From NCBI GenBank assembly GCA_016931115.1, contig JAFGFM010000217.1, positions 1-48,399 on the forward strand: a stretch of DNA of 48,399 bases, written 5' to 3'. The translations under genes and the position numbers were made by a program. Shown in pieces: positions 1 through 6,972 of the stretch (the first letter of the stretch is position 1; the number at the start of each line of letters is the position of its first letter). Origin of the DNA: Deltaproteobacteria bacterium (GTDB lineage: Bacteria; Desulfobacterota; DSM-4660; Desulfatiglandales; HGW-15). Under the pieces are notes generated by a model. It did not search any database. It was not told the DNA's origin and saw only the letters and a program-made list of their open reading frames with translations.

Positions 1-16
1 GCCAGGTTGGGATTGT

Positions 17-678
17 TTAAAAAAGGTATTCTAATGATACTCCAAACACATCTGCTTCAATCCCTGTCTCAAGGTTCGGTGAAACAATAGTGTCTGAAGC
101 GTCAATATTGTAATGTTCCCATTGGATACGAATTTTGAGATAATCTGATATCTTATATCTTAATCCCATACCATAGAGAATATCGCCTTCTGAATTTGAA
201 GAGGAATAGGATAAAATATTTGTCCCTGGGCCTGTGCTGCCAAGATACACATCACGGTCTACGTCAAGGTAAGAAAAACCAATTGTTCCAAATACACTAA
301 AATTATTAATTATTGGATACTCAAGTATAGAGGAAATAGTAAAGCCATTGCTTTCAATAGAAACTGTGTCATTAGGGGCGATAGCAAAGGTAATGTCCGG
401 GTTAAGACTGTATTTTTTACTTACCCCCCCAAGTCAGTAAATCCCACTTCAAACGAAAGATATTTAATAAATTGATAACCTAAGTAAATGTTGTAATATC
501 CAGCGTCATCATCAAGTTTCTGCCCTGGCAGGAAAATATAATCATTTATTATATCTCCCTTAAATTGGGCTGAACCTCCACCAATTCCGAAATATATCGA
601 TGAGTCCTTTGCTTCGGCATTTGGAAATATGAGAGATACGAATAAAACTAAAAAAACAACAAATAATATTCTTTTCAT
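17..678 (-). pseudogene. Outer-membrane beta-barrel protein, frameshifted at a G7 tract
   Basis: Two reading frames together make one small OmpA-like barrel. The 5' part (678 to about 424) starts at an ATG preceded by AGGAGG and encodes a signal peptide ending in an AEA-like cleavage site, then amphipathic strands. It stops just after a run of seven G. Adding one G (or removing two) restores a frame that runs without stops to 17 and ends Tyr-Leu-Phe, the terminal aromatic residue typical of BAM-assembled barrels. The repaired protein would be about 220 residues. An ATG lies 15 bases further upstream (693), but AGGAGG falls inside that extension, so 678 is the better start. The sequence shows the frameshift; whether it is a sequencing error, decay or phase variation cannot be told here. 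The exact family is not recognised. Confidence 0.8.
424..430. repeat. Homopolymer C7/G7 tract at the frameshift
   Basis: Seven consecutive C on the plus strand (G on the coding strand) sit exactly where the barrel gene loses its frame. Polymerase slippage at such a run by one base would switch the gene between a truncated product of 85 residues and the full product. Confidence 0.85.
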
Positions 679-735
679 AGTTGTCCTCCTCATTTTAAAA
701 TTTAAAAACCATAACCCACAGGAACAGACGCGCTG

Positions 736-1167
736 TCAAGCGTCGCCTGCATCCGGCTTGTTCACAAACATTTTGTTTCCGAAGCACTGTATTGCGCCAA
801 TAATAAGAGACATTAGCGATATTCCAAGCAACAGAGCTGTGAAGGCGGCTGAATGAAGAAAAGATGCTTTGATTTTGTGCCAGTTGTTAAGTCTGACCGA
901 GACATCTTCTGATACCACTGGGTATGTCTTTCCTTCCCGATCAATTGCGAGCAATGTTCCCTGCTTGATACGACTCTGCAGTAGTTCATCGTTTACAAAC
1001 AACTCGAATTCCTGACTGGTTTGCTCAAGTGGCAAGGCCATCGCTTTGGGTGTCCACCACATATCCTTTGGCCCAAACATCGCACGACCATATTGAATCC
1101 CAAAGTTATATCCGAAAACGCAAACTCCGATAATTCCAATGATGAGCCATGCATTGATTCTTCGCAT
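736..1167 (-). CDS. Small membrane protein of unknown function (143 aa)
   Basis: An ATG with AGGAGGT four bases upstream opens a 143-residue frame. One hydrophobic segment lies at about residues 7-25 and a second at about 105-128, so the middle, including a WW pair near residue 37, probably lies on one side of the membrane. No known domain was recognised. Its neighbours are also small, minus-strand, low-GC and individually provided with strong ribosome sites, which suggests independent acquisition rather than a functional operon. The stop codon sits inside a small GACGC/GCGTC hairpin. Confidence 0.75.
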   Translation of the reverse strand: MRRINAWLIIGIIGVCVFGYNFGIQYGRAMFGPKDMWWTPKAMALPLEQTSQEFELFVNDELLQSRIKQGTLLAIDREGKTYPVVSEDVSVRLNNWHKIKASFLHSAAFTALLLGISLMSLIIGAIQCFGNKMFVNKPDAGDA

Positions 1168-1196
1168 TTTTACCTCCTGTCTCTGCCAACAGCCTG

Positions 1197-1240
1197 GCTA
1201 ACAGGAGCCCGGCGTCTTTTCCGGGCTTATTGGTTGAGCC
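1197..1240. repeat. Imperfect palindrome between genes, attC-like
   Basis: On the plus strand the interval begins GGCTAAC and ends GTTGAGC. The right end matches the integron core consensus GTTRRRY and the left end differs from RYYYAAC by one base. Between them is a perfect seven-base stem, AGCCCGG/CCGGGCT, around a short loop. At 44 bases it is shorter than typical attC sites, so this is a resemblance and not an assignment. Confidence 0.4.
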
Positions 1241-1245
1241 CAATA

Positions 1246-1608
1246 TTATACATTTTTTCCAAATATATTTCTATTTCTTATTACCATTACAACACCAAAT
1301 ACGATGAAAACCACACCCAGGACAAATGGCAAATCAGTAATCCCACCTCTTGAAAAAAATCCAAACCCAGCAAAAACTAAACCAGCTAATATATAAAATA
1401 TTGGTGCGATCAATGTATTCTTAGACGCTGAAGCATAGACTTTTGTGTTTTTAGAAATGATCATATTTATATTTTCAACTTCGGCTTCATGCTTATTTTT
1501 ATATGCTAACCCATGTTCAAGATCAGAGGCACAATCAATGCACAATCCTTTTTTGCAATGTTTACATAATCCTATAGCAGGTTTATCAGGGGGATAAAAA
1601 CAATTCAT
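1246..1608 (-). CDS. Zinc-ribbon/B-box-like small membrane protein (120 aa)
   Basis: The start is an ATG preceded by AAGGAGG. The N-terminus has Cys3, then a C-K-H-C and a C-I-D-C pair within the first 26 residues plus a His, giving a B-box-type zinc-binding pattern. After a charged linker come two hydrophobic segments at about residues 65-85 and 92-112. From general knowledge, proteins of this build occur as unknown-function entries in environmental gene-cassette collections. Its role is unknown. It lies in a strip of co-oriented small genes separated by palindromes. Confidence 0.75.
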   Translation of the reverse strand: MNCFYPPDKPAIGLCKHCKKGLCIDCASDLEHGLAYKNKHEAEVENINMIISKNTKVYASASKNTLIAPIFYILAGLVFAGFGFFSRGGITDLPFVLGVVFIVFGVVMVIRNRNIFGKNV

Positions 1609-1728
1609 AGTTCCTCCTTGCCTTAATGTATAATGGACCGCTGTGAGGCGCCTGGTAGTTTAGCGCGTCCTTACCAGTAGATTGTTCGGCGAAGCGCTGC
1701 CACGTATTATATCCGTCTTTATTAAATA

Positions 1729-2190
1729 TTAAGACTCCGCAGTTTGTCTTTGAACAAATTCTTTTTTTGTAACAAGGAGGCACACCAGGGCAATCACACC
1801 AAATACGATAGATGTCATAAAATATGCACACACAAGTGGTTTGTGAACCCAAGAAATCAATATTTCACTTAATGATGAAATGATTCCATATAATATAATC
1901 ACAAGACTCCAAAAAACACCGAGCTTCCATGCAAAGCTTTCTTTATTCTTTAGCCCCCATGAACAGAATAATCCCAAAAAACCACTGATAATTAAATACA
2001 TCAGCCAAAAAATCATAATCAATTTGAAGGAAGCAAAAGCGCCTTCATCTAAATTATCAGGAATAAACGATGAACCAGATCCCGTCAGGACAAGCTCTGT
2101 AATTCTTGACAAAGGCATAATTATTAAAAGTATCGAAAAAATCATTATCAGAATCCAAATACTTTTTGTAAGTTTCTTTTCTTTGTGCAT
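1729..2190 (-). CDS. Four-segment membrane protein of unknown function (153 aa)
   Basis: The frame starts at an ATG with a GGGGGA ribosome site about eight bases upstream. A basic N-terminus is followed by four hydrophobic segments at about residues 10-30, 55-78, 88-108 and 118-140, and a polar tail. No domain is recognised. It is AT-rich like its neighbours and co-oriented with them. A different frame overlapping its 3' end (1586-1852) has no ribosome site and looks like a chance opening. Confidence 0.7.
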   Translation of the reverse strand: MHKEKKLTKSIWILIMIFSILLIIMPLSRITELVLTGSGSSFIPDNLDEGAFASFKLIMIFWLMYLIISGFLGLFCSWGLKNKESFAWKLGVFWSLVIILYGIISSLSEILISWVHKPLVCAYFMTSIVFGVIALVCLLVTKKEFVQRQTAES

Positions 2191-2218
2191 TGTTTTATTC
2201 CCCCTTCTGTTTATAAAA

Positions 2219-2271
2219 GCCGAACAATTTATTCACTTGATCCGGCTATCTTTACATTTTGAATGTTATGC
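2219..2271. repeat. Imperfect palindrome upstream of the 153-aa gene, attC-like
   Basis: The ends GCCGAAC and GTTATGC, and the inner arms ATTCA/TGAAT, are arranged like the R and L boxes of an integron attC site, with an unpaired centre. Each outer box differs from the consensus by one base. It lies beyond the 5' end of the last of the small minus-strand genes. This is suggestive only. Confidence 0.35.
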
Positions 2272-2702
2272 ACAAAGATGAGCCGGGATTTTCAGGAATT
2301 TATAAAATTAGTACCGATTTTTATAATGAAGCAATTACATATTACTTTTCTGAAAATGAATAATCAAGCCTTAAAAGTCATATTCTGTCTGCCTCTTATG
2401 GGCGCGTGAATTGAAAAGAGAGGGCACAGGCGCTTGTCCACCATAGCTTTAGCGCCCGTCCTCCGCAGTAGCCACTGCTACGGAGGATGGAACGGTGGGC
2501 TGTGCCCCTCCCACTTTTGGGCGGGGAGTATCTTGTAGAGGAAATTACATAGTCAATATGATGCTGGTACTGCGAAGTGCGGGGGGCACACCCTCCTTCG
2601 CAAAAGCTATGGCGTGGCAAGCAGGCGCCCCCATACAATGGATTAGATGAATCGGACAAAAAGGCTCAAAGCGTAAGGGGAAACAATGAACATCGAACAT
2701 TG
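2272..2702. other. Gene-poor stretch: possible gene remnant and dispersed inverted repeat
   Basis: No convincing gene is seen. A short plus-strand frame (2268-2363, 31 codons) has protein-like composition and could be the tail of a lost gene. From 2429 to 2629 two related arms, both built on an AAAGCTATGG core and its complement, face each other around a stem-loop (2460-2490). The last 45 bases resemble other copies of an intergenic repeat found near 4799-4885. The group II intron appears to have landed inside this repeat-rich DNA. Confidence 0.5.
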
Positions 2703-3238
2703 GTACGAACCTGGCAATGGTTCGTAGTTGTGAGGGAAAATGAAGCCCTCCCGGGTAAGGCTTAGTCATCCGCCCGGAAGCAAGGAATCTTAATTATTAG
2801 GAGGACTGCAAGTCCAGCGAGGTGAAGGGTGAATGCCCTGAATCTGACACTCAGCCCCGAGAAGATGGAATTTTGGGAGTGTGCCGATCCTTTCGATGTG
2901 GGCGCAGGCAAAACGGGTAGAGCATTAGAGATGAGCGTGTATCCGGCCCCCCGGGGTCTCAGACAGCATCGAGTTGGACAACGACAACGAAGTAACCAGG
3001 CAAGCATCGGAAGGACACAAAGGTTCTTGGTGAAGCATTGCAGATCGAGGCAATAGTAGCCGAGTATGGCTGATCAACGTAGAAGGAGACAATCAGAAGA
3101 CGCCGATGCGAGGGATGGGAACCGGTATAACCGCAATGGTTTAGCAAAGAAGCGGCTAATCACCACCGAGTGAAGGTTCCCACGGTTAAACACCCGTAGA
3201 AGGAGAAACATCAGCGCTATGCAAAGAGTGGAGAAAGG

Positions 3239-4519
3239 ATGGCAACTGACCTGAAACGGATAGGAGAAAGAGCACGCAAGGAACCTAACCTGGCGTTCAC
3301 GTCGCTTTATCACCATATAGCAGATGTGGACAACTTGCGGGCATGCTATCATCAGCTAAAGGCTGATAAAGCAAGAGGAGTGGACGGCGTAAGTAAGGAG
3401 GAGTATGGGAAGAACCTTGAGGAGAACCTACAGTTGTTGTCTGAGATGCTAAGCCGAATGGGATATCGACCACAGCCAAGCCTGAGGAGCTATATACCCA
3501 AGCCTGGCAGTGACCGAAAGCGCCCGCTGGGTATCAGCAGCTTTGAAGACAAGCTGGTGGAACTATCGGTAAAACGGACATTGGAGCTGATATATGAAGA
3601 AGCCTTTGAGGATGTGAGCTACGGCTACAGACCTGGGCGCAGTCAGCACCAATGTTTGGACGCACTTGGAAGGACGATACAGCAGGAGAGAGTAAGTTAC
3701 GTTGTAGAAGCAGACATTAAAGGATTTTTCGACAACGTCAATCACGCCTGGATGATCAAATTCCTGGAGCATCGAATAGGAGATCAACGAGTCCTACGAT
3801 TGATCACCCGGATGCTCAAGAGCGGGATTATAGAAGATGGTTTGGTAAAAGCCAGCGAGCGAGGGACCCCGCAGGGATCGATACTGTCGCCCCTGTTGTC
3901 GAACATCTACCTGCACTATGTGTTGGACCTCTGGTTCTGTAGGCGAATCATGAAACAGAGTCGTGGAGAGGCGTATTATTTTCGCTTTGCAGATGATTTT
4001 CTGGCGTGCTTTCAATATAAAAGCGACGCTGAATCATTCGAACGGCGGTTGATGGTTCGTCTGGAGGGGTTCAACCTGGCACTATCCCCGGAAAAGACCC
4101 AAAGCATAGAGTTTGGACGTTTTGCCCGGGAAAATGCTCAGAAGCGAGGAGGAAAACCCAAGGAATTTACCTTTCTTGGTTTTACCCATTATTGTGGAAA
4201 GACCAGATATGGGAAATTCAAAGTCAAACGGCGAACCAGCCGCAAGAAATTTGGGGAAAGTCTTCGCAATTTTACAGAATGGGCTGAGAGGGCCAGGAGA
4301 TACTTAACCAAAGGAGAGATGTTACGGAAGGCCAAGACGAGACTATGTTCAACCTACCAGCACCATGCAACGCGAATCCTGTTCAAATGGATCAACCGCA
4401 AGAGCCAAAGGAGATCGTACACATGGGAGGGATTTAACCGGGCATTGGACTGGGTTAAATGGCCTAAGCCGAATATCCGCAAAGACCTGAATCCATTCCG
4501 CAGAGCGGAGGCTATCTGA
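3239..4519 (+). CDS. ltrA: Group II intron reverse transcriptase/maturase (LtrA-like, 426 aa)
   Basis: This is the intron-encoded protein that helps the intron RNA fold and splice and copies it into DNA at new sites. Reverse transcriptase blocks appear in order: a YIPKPG...RPLGI block near residue 87, YGYRPG near 128, the catalytic Asp in EADIKGFFD near 158, GTPQGSILSPLLSN near 208, and the FADD active-site motif near 250 (a YADD variant). A basic maturase (domain X) region follows from about residue 330. No HNH endonuclease domain is seen; the protein ends soon after the maturase region. Length and integrity suggest an active product. The start has GGAG five bases upstream. Confidence 0.95.
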   Translation: MATDLKRIGERARKEPNLAFTSLYHHIADVDNLRACYHQLKADKARGVDGVSKEEYGKNLEENLQLLSEMLSRMGYRPQPSLRSYIPKPGSDRKRPLGISSFEDKLVELSVKRTLELIYEEAFEDVSYGYRPGRSQHQCLDALGRTIQQERVSYVVEADIKGFFDNVNHAWMIKFLEHRIGDQRVLRLITRMLKSGIIEDGLVKASERGTPQGSILSPLLSNIYLHYVLDLWFCRRIMKQSRGEAYYFRFADDFLACFQYKSDAESFERRLMVRLEGFNLALSPEKTQSIEFGRFARENAQKRGGKPKEFTFLGFTHYCGKTRYGKFKVKRRTSRKKFGESLRNFTEWAERARRYLTKGEMLRKAKTRLCSTYQHHATRILFKWINRKSQRRSYTWEGFNRALDWVKWPKPNIRKDLNPFRRAEAI

Positions 4520-4532
4520 ATGATTAACCGAA

Positions 4533-4567
4533 GAGCCGGATGTATGGGAAATCCGCTTGTCCGGTTC
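4533..4567 (+). ncRNA. Group II intron domain V
   Basis: A 35-base hairpin begins GAGCCGGAT and closes with GTCCGGTTC, with a GGAAA-type inner bulge and tip as in catalytic domain V. It lies 14 bases after the maturase stop codon and is followed by domain VI and the 3' splice site. Confidence 0.9.
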
Positions 4568-4651
4568 CGTGAGGGGCTTGGCGGCAACCCAGTGATGGGG
4601 AGCTGCCTTGCCTACTCGACAACGTCCAATTTTGAATGAAAGGCAAAAAAA

Positions 4652-4702
4652 CACGAGGTCGGGAGTGAATCCCGCCCCTATGAAAAACAAATGGATTTCC
4701 CG
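4652..4702. repeat. Direct repeat, copy 1 (about 50 bp)
   Basis: This 51-base block recurs at 4920-4969 with a single-base length difference in a T run. It contains an internal GGGAG...CCCGCCCC element and ends ATGGATTTCCCG. It belongs to the repeat mosaic downstream of the intron. Confidence 0.9.
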
Positions 4703-4798
4703 GTGTACCGGGATCAGTGACCCGCCTTTCATGGGAATGACGAATTGGGGGTGGATTCCCTGCGTCGGGCCAATCAGGGCAAGTCAAAAAAGAATGAA

Positions 4799-4835
4799 CG
4801 TCCAACATCGAACATTGGACGTCGAACGTCGAATG
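4799..4835. repeat. CGTCCAA...TTGGACG palindromic repeat
   Basis: A CGTCCAA/TTGGACG inverted pair is followed by GTCGAAC and GTCGAATG echoes. Related sequence appears just before 2703 (ATCGAACATTGG) and just after 4620 (AACGTCCAATTTTGAATG), so this is a local dispersed family that also carries the intron. Confidence 0.7.
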
Positions 4836-4887
4836 AAAAGCAAAAAGACAGGAAGAAGGGCTCAAAGCTCAAGGCGCAGGGAAAAGC

Positions 4888-4909
4888 GGGCAAACACATA
4901 GGTTTGCCC
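4888..4909. repeat. GGGCAAAC/GGTTTGCCC palindrome
   Basis: Eight-base arms flank a five-base spacer within the repeat mosaic. There is no T run after it on either strand, so it is not a convincing terminator. Confidence 0.7.
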
Positions 4910-4919
4910 CTACGAAAGG

Positions 4920-4969
4920 CACGAGGTCGGGAGTGAATCCCGCCCCTATGAAAAACAAATGGATTCCCG
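4920..4969. repeat. Direct repeat, copy 2 (about 50 bp)
   Basis: Nearly identical to the block at 4652-4702, 268 bases downstream, in the same orientation. Confidence 0.9.
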
Positions 4970-5025
4970 ATCCAGCCTTCGTTATAACTTTGACGCGGCA
5001 GGCAAGTCGGGAATGACGGGGTTGG

Positions 5026-5114
5026 TTATCAATTATCAATTATCAATTATCAGTTAACAATTAACAGTTAACAGTTAAGAATTAACAATTAACAATTAAC
5101 CATTAACAATTATC
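5026..5114. repeat. Heptamer tandem array (ATTATCA/ATTAACA type)
   Basis: Roughly twelve to thirteen degenerate seven-base units run end to end, first as ATTATCA and then as ATTAACA or GTTAACA variants. The array abuts the 3' end of the decayed DUF523/DUF1722 gene at 5120. Confidence 0.85.
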
Positions 5115-5119
5115 CCCTC

Positions 5120-5788
5120 TTACCCATGATTCCTTAGCCTCAGCTCAACAGGGTGGGGATTAAGGTATGTCTGGGTCTTGAGGTATGGCTCATCATACTT
5201 TCTTACATAATGGCCTATGAGTGTTACCGGAACAATAAGAGGAATAAAGCCCTCTTTATACTTATTAATCTTTTCTAACAGCTCCTGTTTCTCATCTGTT
5301 GAAAGGAGCTTTTTAAAATATCACATCATGTGCATAAGCACATTGGTGTGCTTTGCTGGTGTTGCTTTATACTTTAATGCATCTATCATCATCTTTTCAT
5401 AGTCGCTAAAAATATCTCCCTGATTATTTTTTCCTGCCTCTGCCACCATCCTGCCAATCTCCCTGTAGAGTTTCTCATTGTGTGAAAAAAAGAGTAGCTT
5501 ATTTTCTGTGTGAAATTTTACAAGTTTAGCCGCTGTCTTTTTGCCCACTGTTTCATACTGGCAGTCATATCAATCTGTTACAAGTCTGGGGTTTTCTACA
5601 TCGCCCTCAAGCCTCATTGCCTCCCTTGGTATGCCGAGTCCGCATTCTGCCTCAGGGCATACAGGCACATATTCAACAAATGCACCTAATGTGTCTCTTA
5701 TAAAGAGGTCAAGTTTATGTCCTCCATCATAGCGTACATGGTTTCCTAAAAGACATGAGCTGATGACTATCCTGATCTGTGTAGTCAT
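5120..5788 (-). pseudogene. DUF523-DUF1722 (YbgA-like) protein, decayed
   Basis: Three pieces of one protein are recognisable. The N-terminal DUF523 part starts at an ATG at 5788 (GGGGGT upstream), with the SSCLLG...VRYDGGHK and CPEAECGLGIPREAM blocks, and stops in frame at 5570. The DUF1722 part follows (KLVKFHTENKLLFFSH near 5510), interrupted by a TGA after HMM at about 5321, and then runs to a terminal TAA at 5120. Intact family members have roughly 100 more residues between the two domains, so an internal deletion accompanies at least two stops. The TGA replaces what is usually a Gly codon, one base away. The gene was probably inactivated as the flanking repeats spread. Confidence 0.85.
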
Positions 5789-5961
5789 GATACCCCCAAA
5801 GGTTATATTTTTATAGAGGTTACCATTCAGCACGATAAAAGTAAATTAAAATAAATTAAACATAGTATACATAAACGTGCTTCCCTTCTTACATATCTAT
5901 TTACTTGATAGCTCACTCACTCTGTGATAGTCCTTTCTATTATTTTTTAAGAGAGGCATTT

Positions 5962-6972
5962 TTGGAAAAGAAAAAGTCGGATAATTCTCTCCTGACCAAA
6001 AAGATAAATTTCAGCGAGCATGAATATCTTAATATACTATGCGGTCAGCAGAACTCCCACATCAAGATCATAGAAAAGAGGATCGGTTTATCCATCAGCT
6101 CAAGAGGTACTGAGCTGATATTAAGGGGTAATGACTGGGAGATCGAACTCGCTGAGAGTCTTATTATGCAGCTCTATGAGCTTGTTAAGAACGGCTTTCC
6201 CCTTTATCCTACTGATATAGAACATGCAGTGAGGATAGTCAGCAAAGACCGCTCAGTAAAGCTCAAGGATATCTTCCTGGACAGTGTGTATGTCTCATCA
6301 AAAAAGAGGGTCATTACCGCAAGGACCGCTACCCAGAAGGAATATATAGAAAATATCAGGAATTTTGACATAGTATTTGCCATTGGCCCTGCCGGCACAG
6401 GAAAGACATACCTTGCAATGGCAATGGCTGTGGCAGCACTAATAAAAAAAGAGGTAAGACGAATAGTCCTTGCAAGGCCAGCTGTAGAGGCTGGTGAAAG
6501 GCTCGGGTTTCTGCCAGGGGACCTGAGCGAAAAGGTAAACCCTTATTTAAGACCCCTGTATGATGCGCTCCACGATATGGTGGATTTTGATGATGCCTCT
6601 GACCTTATGGAAAAGGGTGTTATTGAGGTGGCGCCGCTTGCCTTTATGAGGGGACGCACACTGAACGATTCTTTTGTAATACTTGATGAGGCGCAGAATG
6701 CCACTGCCGAGCAGATGAAGATGTTTCTTACAAGGCTGGGTTTCAGCTCAAAGGCAGTGATCACGGGAGATATTACCCAGACCGATCTTCCTGCCGGAAA
6801 GGATTCAGGTCTTGTAGAGGCGCTTGAACTTCTTAAAGGTATCAAAGGAATTAATTTTACCTATTTTTCAAGGGATGATGTTGTGCGGCACCCCCTTGTT
6901 CAGAAGATAATTGATGCCTATGACAAGAAAGATAAACAGAGAGATATCAGCAATGGGAAAAGAACCTTCTAA
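5962..6972 (+). CDS. ybeZ: PhoH-family ATPase
   Basis: PhoH-like P-loop ATPase of the YbeZ type, thought to work with the endoribonuclease YbeY in RNA metabolism. A KH-like N-terminal region precedes the Walker A GPAGTGKT (about residue 145), the LARPAVEAGERLGFLPGD block, and Walker B FVILDEAQN, followed by TGDITQTDLP. The frame is open from a TTG at 5905, but that site has no ribosome binding sequence. A TTG at 5962 has GAGAGG six bases upstream and is preferred, giving about 336 residues. It is the first gene of a long plus-strand run. Its end overlaps the next start by 20 bases, and ybeY follows two genes on, the usual context. Confidence 0.93.
   Translation: MEKKKSDNSLLTKKINFSEHEYLNILCGQQNSHIKIIEKRIGLSISSRGTELILRGNDWEIELAESLIMQLYELVKNGFPLYPTDIEHAVRIVSKDRSVKLKDIFLDSVYVSSKKRVITARTATQKEYIENIRNFDIVFAIGPAGTGKTYLAMAMAVAALIKKEVRRIVLARPAVEAGERLGFLPGDLSEKVNPYLRPLYDALHDMVDFDDASDLMEKGVIEVAPLAFMRGRTLNDSFVILDEAQNATAEQMKMFLTRLGFSSKAVITGDITQTDLPAGKDSGLVEALELLKGIKGINFTYFSRDDVVRHPLVQKIIDAYDKKDKQRDISNGKRTF

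Larger units (their letters stand above)
2703..4620 (+). mobile_element. Group II intron (retroelement) with intron-encoded protein
   Basis: The element consists of a structured non-coding 5' part of about 540 bases, a reverse transcriptase/maturase frame in domain IV, a domain V hairpin at 4533-4567, and a domain VI that ends CCTACTCGAC at 4620, a common 3' terminus of bacterial group II introns. The 3' end is well supported. The 5' end is not. It is placed at 2703 because joining the bases before 2703 to those after 4620 gives a continuous copy of a dispersed repeat also seen near 4799. The intron would then open GTACG, not the usual GTGYG. A GTGCG at 2577 is the alternative, but it lies within a repeat hairpin. 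Confidence 0.75.

Noticed and set aside
1586-1852. 88-codon minus-strand frame with several cysteines
   Set aside because: It overlaps the 3' end of the 153-aa gene and the start of the 120-aa gene, has no ribosome site and no protein-like pattern.
2268-2363. 31-codon plus-strand frame
   Set aside because: Composition looks protein-like, but it is too short and has no ribosome site; mentioned only as a possible remnant.
2577-2581. GTGCG as the 5' end of the group II intron
   Set aside because: It matches the consensus but lies within a hairpin (TGCGAAG...CTTCGCA) of the surrounding dispersed repeat, and bases 2660-2702 look like exon repeat sequence. Kept as an alternative only.
4349-4936. 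Several open frames over the 3' end of the intron and the repeats
   Set aside because: They lie opposite the maturase gene or run through direct repeats and palindromes; composition is repeat-driven.
5026-5114. CRISPR array
   Set aside because: The repeat unit is seven bases with no spacers; it is a simple tandem array. No CRISPR repeat-spacer pattern was seen elsewhere in the window.
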